Positions 47,474-56,551 of a stretch of 64,000 bases of DNA are shown piece after piece. Under the pieces are notes generated by a model that did not search any database, had not been told where the DNA came from, and saw only the letters and a program-made list of their open reading frames with translations. Origin of the DNA: Glycocaulis alkaliphilus. GTDB lineage: Bacteria > Pseudomonadota > Alphaproteobacteria > Caulobacterales > Maricaulaceae. A program made the translations under genes and the position numbers. The DNA is taken from the NCBI RefSeq assembly GCF_004000605.1, contig NZ_CP018911.1:124001-188000 (forward strand). The letters are read 5' to 3'. Position 1 is the stretch's first letter. Each line of letters opens with the position of its first letter.

Positions 47474-48627
47474 ACTGGTTCGGCTTTGGCAAGAAGAAGA
47501 GCAAGCCCGAAGAGGCCGCGCCGGAACAGCCTGCCGAAGCTCCGGCAGAGCAGCCTGACGCGCCTGCCCCGGCCCCGGTGGGGGAGACACCTGCGCCGGT
47601 TGCCGGTCCCGTACAGGGTGATGCGCTGACGCCGGTACCCGATCCGGCGATGGAGCCCGCGCCCGCGCCGGCGCCAGCACCCGAACCCGAAGCGCCGCCT
47701 GCCGCGCCGGTTCCGGCCAAGCCTGAAGGCTTCTTCAAGCGGCTCTCATCCGGCCTCTCCAAATCCTCCGCCCAGCTGTCTGGCGTGTTCACAAAGCGCA
47801 AGCTGGATAGCGAAGCGCTCGACGAGCTGGAAGAATTGCTGATCGCGGCCGATCTCGGCGCCGCCACAGCGGCCAAGGTGATCGACCGGCTGGCAAAGGA
47901 CCGCTTCGACAAGGACGTTACCGACACCGAAATCCGTCAGGCGCTGGCCGATGTCATCACCGAGACGCTGGAGCCCTTTCAGGCCCCGCTCGATATTTCC
48001 GGCTCCGCCCCGCAAGTCCTGCTCTTCGTGGGCGTCAACGGGTCCGGCAAGACGACGACGCTCGGCAAGCTGGCGGTGAAGATGACGCGCGAGGGCGCCA
48101 ATATCATCACCGCGGCGGGAGACACGTTCCGCGCAGCGGCGGTGGAGCAGCTGGAAGTCTGGTCAAAGCGCGCGGGCGCGCACTTTCTCTCCCGGCCCCA
48201 CGGGGCGGACGCGGCGGGCCTCGCCTATGACGCCGTGCAGGAAGGTCGGCGCATTGGCGCCGACGCCGTCCTCATCGACACGGCAGGCCGCCTGCAGAAC
48301 AAGGCCGAGCTGATGGAGGAGCTGCGCAAGATCCTGCGCGTGATCGCCAAAGTGGACGAGGCCGCGCCCCACCATGTCGTGCTGGTGCTGGACGGCACGG
48401 TCGGCTCCAACGCCATCTCGCAGGCTGAAGCTTTCATGGAGGCGGCAAAAGTCACGGGGCTCGTGATGACCAAGCTGGATGGGACAGCGAAAGGCGGCGC
48501 GCTGGTCCAGGTGGCCGAAAAATTCGCCCTGCCCATCCATTTCATCGGCGTCGGCGAGGGAGAGGACGATCTCCAGCCCTTCATTGCGCGTGACTTCGCG
48601 CGGGCGCTGGCGGGGCTTGAGGCCTGA
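47470..48627 (+). CDS. ftsY: Signal recognition particle receptor FtsY
   Basis: GTPase that docks SRP-ribosome complexes at the membrane. The 385-residue protein begins with an amphipathic WFGFGKKK stretch, followed by a Pro/Ala/Glu-rich linker (about 15-85, including a run of alternating Ala-Pro). The N domain starts near GFFKRLSSGLSKS. The G domain has GVNGSGKTTT (188-197), DTAGRLQNK, and TKLDGTAKGG. The ATG overlaps the mtaB stop by four bases, and its own stop overlaps the next start by one base, so the three genes are one operon. Confidence 0.96.
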   Translation: MNWFGFGKKKSKPEEAAPEQPAEAPAEQPDAPAPAPVGETPAPVAGPVQGDALTPVPDPAMEPAPAPAPAPEPEAPPAAPVPAKPEGFFKRLSSGLSKSSAQLSGVFTKRKLDSEALDELEELLIAADLGAATAAKVIDRLAKDRFDKDVTDTEIRQALADVITETLEPFQAPLDISGSAPQVLLFVGVNGSGKTTTLGKLAVKMTREGANIITAAGDTFRAAAVEQLEVWSKRAGAHFLSRPHGADAAGLAYDAVQEGRRIGADAVLIDTAGRLQNKAELMEELRKILRVIAKVDEAAPHHVVLVLDGTVGSNAISQAEAFMEAAKVTGLVMTKLDGTAKGGALVQVAEKFALPIHFIGVGEGEDDLQPFIARDFARALAGLEA

Positions 48628-49472
48628 TGGACGTAACAGCGCTCGCCGCGCTCGCCATGATCGGCTCGGCCATGGCGCATTCGGTGATGACGCTGTTCAC
48701 CAAGCAGGCAAAGGACACGCTGGTCTTCCGCGCCGTCACGATCGTGCTGTGCGTGCCGGTCTGCCTGCCGCTGGCGATTATCCTGCCCTTTCCCGGCTGG
48801 GAGGTGTGGCGCTTCCTGCTCCTGGGTGCCGCCATCATCTGGGCGTTCAACATGTTCCTCATCGCCGCCTTCCAGCGCGGCGAGATGAATCTGGTCTATC
48901 CGGTGATGCGCGGCGCTGCGCCCGCCATGGCGGGGCTGTTCGCCTTCTTCTTTCTCGATGAAACGCTGAGCCTCATTGCCATTATCGGCCTTGCTACCGC
49001 GTCAGGTGCCATCGTTGCCTTCGCCTGGCCGGAGAAGAACGGCGTGCCCAAGGCGGCGGCGCTGGGTTTTGCGCTGTCTGCCGCTGTGATGACGGCGGGC
49101 TATACGGTGGTCGACGCATCGGGCGTGCGCGCCGCCGGAGACCCGATCCTCTATGCGGTCTGGTTCTTCCTGCTGTCGGCGGTGACAATGTCGCTGACGG
49201 CGATTGCCCGGCGTGGCCGCCGCATCGTGACAGCGGCGCTGCAGGAGCTCCCCGGTTCTGCCAAGAGCATGATCTTCAATCTCGCCACCTACACGCTCGC
49301 GCTCTACGCCTATTCGATCGCGCCCGTGGCGCCGATGGCCGCACTTCGCGAAACCTCCATCGTGTTCGGGGCGGTTCTGGCGGCCCTCGTGCTGAAAGAG
49401 CCCTTCGGCCTGCGCAGGGGCGTGCTGGCGCTGATCCTGGCAGGCGGTCTGGCGCTTCTGCAGCTGGGGTAA
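48627..49472 (+). CDS. EamA/DMT-superfamily transporter
   Basis: A 281-residue inner-membrane protein with ten segments in two repeated halves, as in the drug/metabolite transporter superfamily. Typical elements are NLVYPVMRGAAPAMAGLFAFFFLDE and PMAALRETSIVFGAVLAALVLKE. Its start shares one base with the ftsY stop. The substrate is unknown. Confidence 0.85.
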   Translation: MDVTALAALAMIGSAMAHSVMTLFTKQAKDTLVFRAVTIVLCVPVCLPLAIILPFPGWEVWRFLLLGAAIIWAFNMFLIAAFQRGEMNLVYPVMRGAAPAMAGLFAFFFLDETLSLIAIIGLATASGAIVAFAWPEKNGVPKAAALGFALSAAVMTAGYTVVDASGVRAAGDPILYAVWFFLLSAVTMSLTAIARRGRRIVTAALQELPGSAKSMIFNLATYTLALYAYSIAPVAPMAALRETSIVFGAVLAALVLKEPFGLRRGVLALILAGGLALLQLG

Positions 49473-49496
49473 TGCTATTCCGGGGAGGTCGGTTGT

Positions 49497-49612
49497 CCTC
49501 CCCCGTTTACGGGGGAGGTGTCGAGCGCAAGCGAGACGGAGGGGGGGAGCATTTCTGAGTTATCCCCCCCTCGGCCTTTCAGGCCACTCCCCCCGCAGGC
49601 GGGGGGAGAAAC
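49497..49612 (+). repeat. Multi-hairpin palindromic repeat, full copy
   Basis: Begins TCCTCCCCCGTTTACGGGGG and ends with CTCCCCCCGCAGGCGGGGGG (each a hairpin). GGAGGGGGG and CCCCCCCTC flank an AT-rich centre (about 49550-49563), and GGCCTTTCAGGCC forms an inner hairpin. Same design as 24930-25042 (inverted) and 56345-56457. Confidence 0.85.
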
Positions 49613-49726
49613 CGTCAGTGGCTCAGCTCTGACAACACCCCCACTACCAATCCGGCTGGCCAAGGCTTGCGTAATCAGGCAAGGCTGCGCTGAGCAGATA
49701 AAGACGCCCCGGAGGCAAGGACACGC

Positions 49727-50461
49727 ATGAGCACCAACGGCAAGACACTCTCCCAAGGGTCCAGACTGCTGGTTGATGTCGGCCCGGCTGCGGTCTTCAT
49801 GATCAGCTATAATATCGCCAACCGGGTGCTGGACGAGGGCGCGATCTACTGGTCGACCGGCCTGTTCATGGCGGCGACGGCGATTGCGCTCGCCTATGCG
49901 GCGATCTCCCAGAAGCGTTTCCCGCCCATGCTGATCGTCACCTTCGTGATCGTCACCCTTTTTGGCGCGATGACGATCTATCTGCAGGACCCGATCTTCA
50001 TCTTCATCAAGCCGACCATCATCAACCTGTTGTTTGCGTTCACGATCCTGTTCAGCTTCGCCTTCGGCTTCAATGTGTGGAAGGCGCTGTTCTCCTCCGT
50101 CTTCGAGATGCCCGAACGCATCTGGACCATTCTGGCGATCCGCTGGGCGCTGTTCTTCATCTTCCTGGCGGCCGTCAACGAAGTGCTGTGGCGCCACATC
50201 ACCGACAGCGTGGTGGTGGACTCCGCGCGCATGTTCGACTGGTTGGAGCTGTCGGAAGCCTTCTGGGTCAATTTCCGGCTTCTGGGCACCTATCCGATCT
50301 TCGCGGTCTTTGTGGCCCTTAACATCCCGATCACGCTGAAATGGGCGCGCGCACCCGGCGAGGGCGAGGATGAGGAAGGCGGCGAGCGGGAAGAGACCGG
50401 CGAGGAAATTCCGCAAGGCGAAACCGCCGGGAGCGAACCGGACGCCACGCCTGCTCGGTAG
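49727..50461 (+). CDS. yciB: Inner-membrane-spanning protein YciB (septation protein A)
   Basis: A 244-residue inner-membrane protein with five to six segments, the YciB/IspZ family, linked to cell division and envelope integrity. Family elements are GPAAVFMISYNIA, YLQDPIFIFIKPTIINLLFA and AVNEVLWRHITDSVV... WVNFRLLGTYPIFAVF. The tail (about 210-244) is strongly acidic and not conserved. GGAGGCAAGG lies before the ATG. Its place near ftsY is typical of Alphaproteobacteria. Confidence 0.92.
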   Translation: MSTNGKTLSQGSRLLVDVGPAAVFMISYNIANRVLDEGAIYWSTGLFMAATAIALAYAAISQKRFPPMLIVTFVIVTLFGAMTIYLQDPIFIFIKPTIINLLFAFTILFSFAFGFNVWKALFSSVFEMPERIWTILAIRWALFFIFLAAVNEVLWRHITDSVVVDSARMFDWLELSEAFWVNFRLLGTYPIFAVFVALNIPITLKWARAPGEGEDEEGGEREETGEEIPQGETAGSEPDATPAR

Positions 50462-50551
50462 TGCCGTGAAAAGCTCTCTCGCCAGCGCTCTTGACTATGG
50501 TCACGGCGAGTTGATTGTGCAGGTGCGAGCCTCGCGCATTACAGTTAGTTC

Positions 50552-51283
50552 ATGATGATGATCCCAGCTCTTCTCGCCCTGTCGCTCATTGCGGCGGACG
50601 TCCACTATCCCGCCGGTATCGGCGAGACGCCCAATCCGGATCATTCCGAGGACCGGCCGGTCGTGGTGGAGCTGTTTACCAGCCAGGGCTGCCCGCCTTG
50701 CGTGGAAGCCAATCGCCGTTTCGGGGACATCGCGGCGCGCGACGGTGTGATCGCGCTCTCCTACGGGGTCGATTACTGGGACATGTTCGGCTGGGAAGAC
50801 CAGTTCGCCCAGCCCGCCTTCGCAGACCGCCAGAAGGATTATATCCGCGCGGGCGAGGCGAACCGGGTGTTCACGCCCCATTTTGTCATTAATGGCGGGC
50901 CGGAGCGTTTGCGCTTCACCCGTGACGATGTGCCAGGGCGCGTAGCCAGAACCCTGCCTTTGTCAGGCATTATCAGCCTGACCCCGCTTTCCGGCGGCCA
51001 GGTCCAGCTGGAGCTTGAAGGCCCGGTGCGTGCCAGTCCCGCAGAGGTCTGGGCGATCACCTACCGGCCTGGCCTCATCGTGGTGCCGATCGAGGGCGGG
51101 CGTAATGAGGGCGCACAGATGGAGCACCACAACACGGTGGCCTCGCTGGAACGCCTCGAGGACTGGCATGGCGGCGATTACAGCCTTGAATTTGCCGGTC
51201 CGGCGGAGGATTTCGGCCTCGCCGTGCTGGTGCAGGATGGTCCCGGCGGGCGGCTGCTCGCGGCCTCGCGCCTGCGCGACTAG
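50552..51283 (+). CDS. DUF1223 secreted thioredoxin-fold protein
   Basis: A 243-residue exported protein with a short signal-like N terminus (three consecutive Met codons, then IPALLALSLIAA). It contains the DUF1223 hallmark VVVELFTSQGCPPC with Cys47-Pro-Pro-Cys50, followed by ALSYGVDYWD and RVFTPHFVINGG. The fold is thioredoxin-like and suggests periplasmic redox function; the partner is unknown. The exact start among the three ATG codons is uncertain. Confidence 0.85.
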   Translation: MMMIPALLALSLIAADVHYPAGIGETPNPDHSEDRPVVVELFTSQGCPPCVEANRRFGDIAARDGVIALSYGVDYWDMFGWEDQFAQPAFADRQKDYIRAGEANRVFTPHFVINGGPERLRFTRDDVPGRVARTLPLSGIISLTPLSGGQVQLELEGPVRASPAEVWAITYRPGLIVVPIEGGRNEGAQMEHHNTVASLERLEDWHGGDYSLEFAGPAEDFGLAVLVQDGPGGRLLAASRLRD

Positions 51284-51295
51284 CGTACAGGCGCC

Positions 51296-52333
51296 CTATT
51301 CGGTGACAGGCGTGACAGAGCGCGTGGCGGCCTGCTCCAGCGGCCGGGTCATGCGCTCATAGGCGTCCTCGCTGACGGCGAACCAGAAACCTTGCGCATT
51401 GCGGCGCAAGCCCGACGCCTCGTCCATCACATCGTGATCGCTGGCATCGATGTTGATCCGGGCCCGGATGGCGCCCTCTTCCCGGTAAAAGCGGTACTCA
51501 TAGACCAGCCCGTCAAAGGTGGAGGCGCGGTGAAGCGCAACCGGCGCGCCGGCATCGCCGCTGGCCTCGCCCACATCGCGAAAGCGCACGCGCGCGCCGG
51601 CGCTCGCAACCCCGTTGGCGGCGCCGGCCGTAATCAGCTGCCATGTGCGCGGGCTGGCAAGGTCGAAATTGCGCGTTGCCGGGCTTTCGCGTTCCAGAAT
51701 ATAGGCCGGGCCGCTCTCCGGCACGATATAGGCCCGCGCAATGCGTGACGGCTCCACATTGAAGAAATCAAGGCCCAGCCAGCGGCCCGGATCGGCAATG
51801 TCCGGCAGGCTGCCCTGCACGGCGAAGGCGCGCTCCTGTCTGCCGGTGCGGATATAGAGCCGGTCGTCTCCGCGCGTATGGCCCACGATCAGCGAGGCGA
51901 GCCGGTTCCCGTCTGCATCGGTGATGACCAGGCTGGTGCCCGATCCGCCTGCCGCCGGATCATCCACGCCCAGCCGGTCAAACCGGCCGGCATCATTGGT
52001 CAGCGCTGCCGCATAGCTCAGTGATGACAGGCCTGCATCAAGCTCGGCCAGATGTTCCGCCCTCACGGGATAATTGCCCCGCGACGGCATGGTCCAGCCC
52101 TCTGGTGTGCGCTCCATGCGGAACAGAGTGTCAGGTGTGATGATCTCTATCGCCGCGGCCTGTCCCGCCATCTCGCTCCAGCCCGGCAGAACCGGCCCGG
52201 ACACGTCCGGGCGGGCATCGCGCACCGCATCGGCCACCAGTGCAGCCATTCCGGCAGCCAGAAGCACCAGTCCGCTCCCGGCGATGATGAAGGCGCGGCG
52301 GGCGCGCCGTCCGAACAGGCGATAACGGATCAT
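51296..52333 (-). CDS. DUF4340 protein of the GldG-type ABC module
   Basis: A 345-residue protein with one N-terminal membrane anchor (RRAFIIAGSGLVLLAAGMAALV) and an extracytoplasmic domain of the DUF4340 type, with repeating LAELDAGLSSLSYAAALTND and LVVGHTRGDDRLYIRTGRQE-like blocks. It is the last gene of a four-gene operon, starting inside the end of the GldG-like gene. DUF4340 proteins nearly always accompany GldG-type ABC systems; the cargo is not known. Confidence 0.85.
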   Translation of the reverse strand: MIRYRLFGRRARRAFIIAGSGLVLLAAGMAALVADAVRDARPDVSGPVLPGWSEMAGQAAAIEIITPDTLFRMERTPEGWTMPSRGNYPVRAEHLAELDAGLSSLSYAAALTNDAGRFDRLGVDDPAAGGSGTSLVITDADGNRLASLIVGHTRGDDRLYIRTGRQERAFAVQGSLPDIADPGRWLGLDFFNVEPSRIARAYIVPESGPAYILERESPATRNFDLASPRTWQLITAGAANGVASAGARVRFRDVGEASGDAGAPVALHRASTFDGLVYEYRFYREEGAIRARINIDASDHDVMDEASGLRRNAQGFWFAVSEDAYERMTRPLEQAATRSVTPVTE

Positions 52334-54168
52334 GGGCGCCGCCTCCGCCGTAACAGGGTTGTCAGTATCGCCAGGCCGATCACCAGCAAGGGGGGCACCC
52401 AGATGGTCCAGAATTGCAGCCGGCTTTCCAGGGCCACGATCTCACGCCGGAAACCGCGCTCCACATCGCGTAGTGCCGCGCGGGCAGCGACAATACGCTC
52501 CCTGAGAGCCTCCGCGCGCGCGGCGCTTGCCGGAGCGGCTCCGCCGAGCGTGGAGGCCTCTCCGGCGGCACTCAGGCGTGCCAGAGAGCCTTCCGCATCG
52601 GAGAGCTCGGCGCGCAGCGCGTCCTGCAGCTCCCGGAAGCGCGTCTCGGCTTCGCTGCGTAAGGCCTCCACCCGCAGCATGGGCCGCGCAGATCCGGTGC
52701 GCGAGCGCAGATTGACCAGTGCCGGATCACCGGCCAGCGCGTCAGCCAGATTCAGCATCAGGGCCAGATTGTCAGCGACCATCTGCTCGCCGCCTGCGCC
52801 GTCGGCCCGCAGATAGAAGGCCGGATCAAGCCAGTCGGCATCAGCGATCACGATAATCTCCGCGTCCGCCGGCCCGGCAAGGTGCTGCGAGGCTTCAAAG
52901 CGGATGTCGCCAGTGGGCGGACCGTCCGGGAAGGCGGTGCTGACAGGGCCGCTCAGCCGCGCGGCAAGGGCCAGCGGCGCGTTGCTGTCCGGTATGTAGT
53001 CACGCTGCAGCACATCCGGCGACGGCGAGGTGGCGGCGATATCGCTGTCGATGCGCGCACCTTCCTGCCCTGTGGCGGCCAGCACGGTGAAATCGGCCTC
53101 CCCGCCGAGATGTTGCACGATGCCGGGCGATCCGAAATTCACCCCCTGGGACAGGGCCGCCGTCGCAGGCATCGTGCCGGACAGTCCTGATGGCGGCACG
53201 GAGAACCAGAGCGGATAGGCGCGCGTGCGCGTCCGGCCCGCCTCATTCACCTGTACCGGCAGGCCGTGCTCACGGTCCATGGCGGTATAGGTCGGATCAT
53301 AGCCAATGCCCCAGCGCGACAGGAGGCGCGGCAGGCGCGAGGTGCGAAGCGCATTGACCGGCGGCAGGCCGTCCGGCCCTGTGCGTAGTGCCAGATGGGC
53401 CAGAGGGTCGATACTGACAAACACCCGGCCGCGGCGCAGGACATGCTGGTCGACCAGATAGAGCTGCTCTTCGGTCAGGTTGGGCGGGTGCAGCAGGAAG
53501 AGGGCATCGGCGTCGGGAATGGCGCTGAAGCGCTCATCCAGCCAGCGCACATCATAGGTCTGCGCGAGCGCATCGATCATGGGATTGGCAGAGCGACCGT
53601 CCTGTCCCGGCGCGAAGGGCAGGGAGGAAATGATGGCGATGACGGGGGTGCGCGCGCGTTCCAGCTCGGCAATTACCCGCACGATCTCATATTCCAGCCG
53701 GGCTTCTTCCGCCGGATCGAAAAAGGCGATGATGCGTGTGCCGTCCAGCGTATTGGTGCCGGCCAGACCGAAGAATAGCTGGCCGCCATCTTCTGTCGGC
53801 ACCGCTTCCAGACCGGCGGCAATGGCGGCGTCTTCTGCCGTGCTGAAGGGCTGCGGGTCTATTTCTGAAAGCTGGATACGTCCGCCGGAGCGCGCCGCGA
53901 CACCGCGCAAAAGCTCGCGCACGCGCGCGCCATAGGCGCGCAGCGCCGGATAGCGGGCCGCCGCCCCGCGCGAATAGTAGAAATTCAGGGTTATCGGCTC
54001 TTCCAGCCGGTTGATGACCTCTATCGTGCCGGGGCTGAGCTGGTAGAGCCGCCCTTCGGTGAGGTCCAGCCGCACCCCGTCGGCAAACAGGCTCGCCAGC
54101 AGGTTCAGGCCCAGAAAGCCCGCCACCAGACCTGAAACGACCAGTGCCAGAAGACGCGCCGGATTCAT
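52330..54168 (-). CDS. GldG-like ABC transporter auxiliary protein
   Basis: A 612-residue protein with an N-terminal membrane helix (LLALVVSGLVAGFLGLNLLAS), a large extracytoplasmic GldG-type domain (LTEGRLYQLSPGTIEVINRL; RVFVSIDPLAHL; VIADADWLDP), a heptad-rich segment of about 80 residues near the end, and a C-terminal membrane helix followed by RRRRRP. It overlaps both neighbours by four bases. Members of this family act with ABC-2 permeases; in Bacteroidetes they support gliding, but homologues in other phyla do not. Confidence 0.88.
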   Translation of the reverse strand: MNPARLLALVVSGLVAGFLGLNLLASLFADGVRLDLTEGRLYQLSPGTIEVINRLEEPITLNFYYSRGAAARYPALRAYGARVRELLRGVAARSGGRIQLSEIDPQPFSTAEDAAIAAGLEAVPTEDGGQLFFGLAGTNTLDGTRIIAFFDPAEEARLEYEIVRVIAELERARTPVIAIISSLPFAPGQDGRSANPMIDALAQTYDVRWLDERFSAIPDADALFLLHPPNLTEEQLYLVDQHVLRRGRVFVSIDPLAHLALRTGPDGLPPVNALRTSRLPRLLSRWGIGYDPTYTAMDREHGLPVQVNEAGRTRTRAYPLWFSVPPSGLSGTMPATAALSQGVNFGSPGIVQHLGGEADFTVLAATGQEGARIDSDIAATSPSPDVLQRDYIPDSNAPLALAARLSGPVSTAFPDGPPTGDIRFEASQHLAGPADAEIIVIADADWLDPAFYLRADGAGGEQMVADNLALMLNLADALAGDPALVNLRSRTGSARPMLRVEALRSEAETRFRELQDALRAELSDAEGSLARLSAAGEASTLGGAAPASAARAEALRERIVAARAALRDVERGFRREIVALESRLQFWTIWVPPLLVIGLAILTTLLRRRRRP

Positions 54169-54905
54169 CGCCCGCCTCCGCGCCGCGTATCGATCAGCGC
54201 CATGGCAAGGGCGAGGCCCGTGGCGATGAGCGATATGAAATAGATGAGGTCAGCCAGGCTGATGACGCCGCGCCGCAGGGAGTCAAAGCGCGACAGCGCG
54301 GACAGGCCTGCCATGGCCTCGGCAAACACGCCGGGCAGGCGTGAGGCGACGGCGTCCAGCACCAGCGGCAGGCCGGCCGCTGTCAGGACAAGGCAAACCC
54401 CCATGGCCAGCACGAAGGCGACAACCTGGTTGGAGGTGGTCCCCGAGAGGGCCTGCGAGATTGCCAGATACCCGCCAGCCAGCAGCAGGCCGCCAAAATA
54501 GGCGGTCGCAATGGCGGCATTGTCAGGATTGCCCAGATAATTGACCGCCATCCACAAAGGAAAGGTCAGTGCCAGTGCCAGCGCGGCGATGGTCCAGGCG
54601 GCGAGGAACTTCGCCAGCGCGGCTGCCCAGAGCGGTATGGGCGCGGCCAGCAGCATTTCCAGCGTGCCGGTTTCACGCTCCTCCGCCCAGGCGCGCATGG
54701 CCAGCGCGGGCATCAGCACCATCAAAAGCCAGGGCAGATAGTCAAAAAGCGGTGTCAGATCGGCGCGCCCGGACTCAAACAGTCCGCCCACATGCCAGGC
54801 AAAGCTGGGCGCGGCGATCGAGAAGGCGGTCAGGAACACCCAGGCCAGCGGCGTTTCAAAATAGGCGGCGAGCTCACGCCGGTAGACAGCCCATAATGGC
54901 GTCAT
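54165..54905 (-). CDS. ABC-2-type permease (GldF-like)
   Basis: A 246-residue inner-membrane permease with six segments. Typical are YRRELAAYFETPLAWVFLTAF at the start and MRAWAEERETGTLEMLLAAPI, the standard ABC-2 permease motif. Four-base overlaps join it to the ATPase gene upstream and the GldG-like gene downstream. Confidence 0.9.
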   Translation of the reverse strand: MTPLWAVYRRELAAYFETPLAWVFLTAFSIAAPSFAWHVGGLFESGRADLTPLFDYLPWLLMVLMPALAMRAWAEERETGTLEMLLAAPIPLWAAALAKFLAAWTIAALALALTFPLWMAVNYLGNPDNAAIATAYFGGLLLAGGYLAISQALSGTTSNQVVAFVLAMGVCLVLTAAGLPLVLDAVASRLPGVFAEAMAGLSALSRFDSLRRGVISLADLIYFISLIATGLALAMALIDTRRGGGR

Positions 54906-55669
54906 GGCAACGCCTCCTTGCGGCTGCGTCCCGGCTTTTGCGTTGCCTGTTCCTCGCTATGACGCGTCAGCAGGCGGAAAGCCCCTGCCAGGCTCTGGTC
55001 CGGCGCTGTGCTGATGAGGCCGGCGGGCGTCGTATCGCTGACAATCCGGCCGCCGGTGATGAGAATCGCGCGGGTACAGATCGCCTCCACCTCATCGAGC
55101 AGGTGGGTGGAGATCAAAATGGTCTTCTCTGGCGCCATCATGCGGATCAGGGCGCGCACCCCGTCCTTCTGGTTGGGATCCAGACCGTCGGTCGGCTCAT
55201 CAAGGACGAGGACCGCCGGGTCATGGGCAATCGCGGCGGCCAGCGCGGCGCGGCGCTTGAAGCCTTTGGACAGCATGCCGATGGGCCGGTCTGCCGCCTC
55301 GCCCATGCGCGCGCGCTCCAGCGCCAGCTCTGCCGCATCACGAAGCGCCTTGCCGGTGAAGCCGCGCACGCGCAGATGAAAGCGGGCAAAGGCGCGCGGT
55401 GTCATGGCCGGATAGGCGGGGGCGCCCTCGGGCAGATAGCCAAGCGCACTCTGGGCGGCGTGGCGCGCGCGCACCGCATCATGGCCGGCGATCAGGGCGG
55501 TGCCCGAATCCGGTTCAAGACACCCGGTCAGCATGCGCATGGTGGTGGATTTGCCTGCCCCGTTAGGGCCGAGCAGGGCAACGACCTCGCCCTTCTGCGC
55601 GGAAAAGCTGATCCCGTCGACGGCGCGCGTGGAGCCGAAATGTTTCACGAGGTCATGCGCGTCGATCAT
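54902..55669 (-). CDS. ABC transporter ATP-binding protein (GldA-like)
   Basis: A 255-residue ATPase with Walker A GPNGAGKST (34-42), the signature region LSKGFKRRAALA and Walker B VLVLDEPTDGLDPNQ. It is the first gene of the ATPase-permease-GldG-DUF4340 operon. The signature motif reads LSKGF rather than LSGGQ, as usual in the GldA/NatA group. Confidence 0.93.
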   Translation of the reverse strand: MIDAHDLVKHFGSTRAVDGISFSAQKGEVVALLGPNGAGKSTTMRMLTGCLEPDSGTALIAGHDAVRARHAAQSALGYLPEGAPAYPAMTPRAFARFHLRVRGFTGKALRDAAELALERARMGEAADRPIGMLSKGFKRRAALAAAIAHDPAVLVLDEPTDGLDPNQKDGVRALIRMMAPEKTILISTHLLDEVEAICTRAILITGGRIVSDTTPAGLISTAPDQSLAGAFRLLTRHSEEQATQKPGRSRKEALP

Positions 55670-56000
55670 GGGCGGGCAAGAACCTGAGTGGCAGGAAAGG
55701 GATGAGCCAAATCCATAGCGTGCCTTGCGCGCCGCGGCTAGCGGATCATGCGTTCTGGCTGCAGGTTCTGCGTCGGAATTTCTGGGTGTACCGGCCAGCC
55801 CGGCAGGCCCGGATCCGGGGGGCTGGGGGGGCTGAAATCCAGATCAGGCCTGTGGCCCGGAACCGGCCGGCAGGGTCAAAATGGGCACGCGGTGAGGCGC
55901 GCGGACGGCGGGAATAAGGCGGGACTGTGGCAGAGCATGAAATCTTTGTAAGCCGCGCCGAATTCGCGCAGTGTGTCTCTCACGCAAGCTGGACCCGGAA
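55670..56000. other. Gene-free region before the DUF2794 gene
   Basis: This 331-base stretch has no convincing coding frame. It contains G runs (about 55815-55831) and a few small hairpins, and must hold divergent promoters for the ABC operon and the DUF2794 gene. I see nothing else in it. Confidence 0.5.
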
Positions 56001-56327
56001 ATGAAATCATTGAATGCGCAGACTGCGGAGCCGAAGGTGATGTTTGATCGCCGCGAGCTGGATACGATTTTGCGCGTGTATGGCATGATGGTGGCAGCGG
56101 GCGAATGGCGCGACTACGCGATTGATGGCCTCAAAGACCGCGCGGAGTTTTCCGTTTTCCGCCACGCCGCCGAGTTTCCCCTCTACCGTATCGTCAAGAC
56201 GCCCGCCGATGCGCGAAAGCAGGGCGCGTGGAAGATAGTGTCGGCCACGGGTGTGATCCTCAAGCGCGGCCACGAGCTGCATCTGGTGCTCAAGGTTTTC
56301 GACAAGGCGCGCCTGCGGCTGGCGTGA
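56001..56327 (+). CDS. DUF2794 family protein
   Basis: A 108-residue soluble protein matching the DUF2794 family of Alphaproteobacteria, with FDRRELDTILRVYGMMVAAGEWRDYAID and HAAEFPLYRIVK. No function is known. I placed the start at the ATG 56001; a GTG at 55971 could extend it by ten residues. Confidence 0.85.
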   Translation: MKSLNAQTAEPKVMFDRRELDTILRVYGMMVAAGEWRDYAIDGLKDRAEFSVFRHAAEFPLYRIVKTPADARKQGAWKIVSATGVILKRGHELHLVLKVFDKARLRLA

Positions 56328-56344
56328 AGTGGCGATCTCTCTTG

Positions 56345-56457
56345 TCCTCCCCCGTTTACGGGGGAGGTGGTCCGAAGGACCGGAGGGGGGATGTTTTATT
56401 ATGAGTTCCCCCCCCCCTCGCCGCTTCGCGGCACTCCCCCCGTGAACGGGGGGAGAC
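56345..56457 (+). repeat. Multi-hairpin palindromic repeat, full copy
   Basis: Begins CCTCCCCCGTTTACGGGGGA and ends CTCCCCCCGTGAACGGGGGG. Inner hairpins are GGTCCGAAGGACC and GCCGCTTCGCGGC, with complementary G and C runs around an AT-rich centre (about 56391-56406). It lies between the DUF2794 gene and the BI-1 terminator. Confidence 0.85.
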
Positions 56458-56492
56458 AGGGACAAGCCGGGCCATGACAACAATCAGGCAAT

Positions 56493-56522
56493 AAAAAACG
56501 CCCCGGCCAGATGACCGGGGCG
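56493..56522 (-). terminator. Intrinsic terminator of the Bax-inhibitor gene
   Basis: An 8 bp GC stem (CGCCCCGG 56499-56506; CCGGGGCG 56515-56522) with a U6 run on the minus strand (A run at 56493-56498). Located 30 bases after the stop of the minus-strand gene. Confidence 0.85.
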
Positions 56523-56551
56523 CTTGCTGTTTCACTTAGGGGCGTTGAAGC

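Noticed and set aside
55844-56086. Small minus-strand frame before the DUF2794 gene
   Set aside because: It overlaps the start of the DUF2794 gene, has no Shine-Dalgarno and an Arg/Ser-rich translation typical of non-coding DNA.
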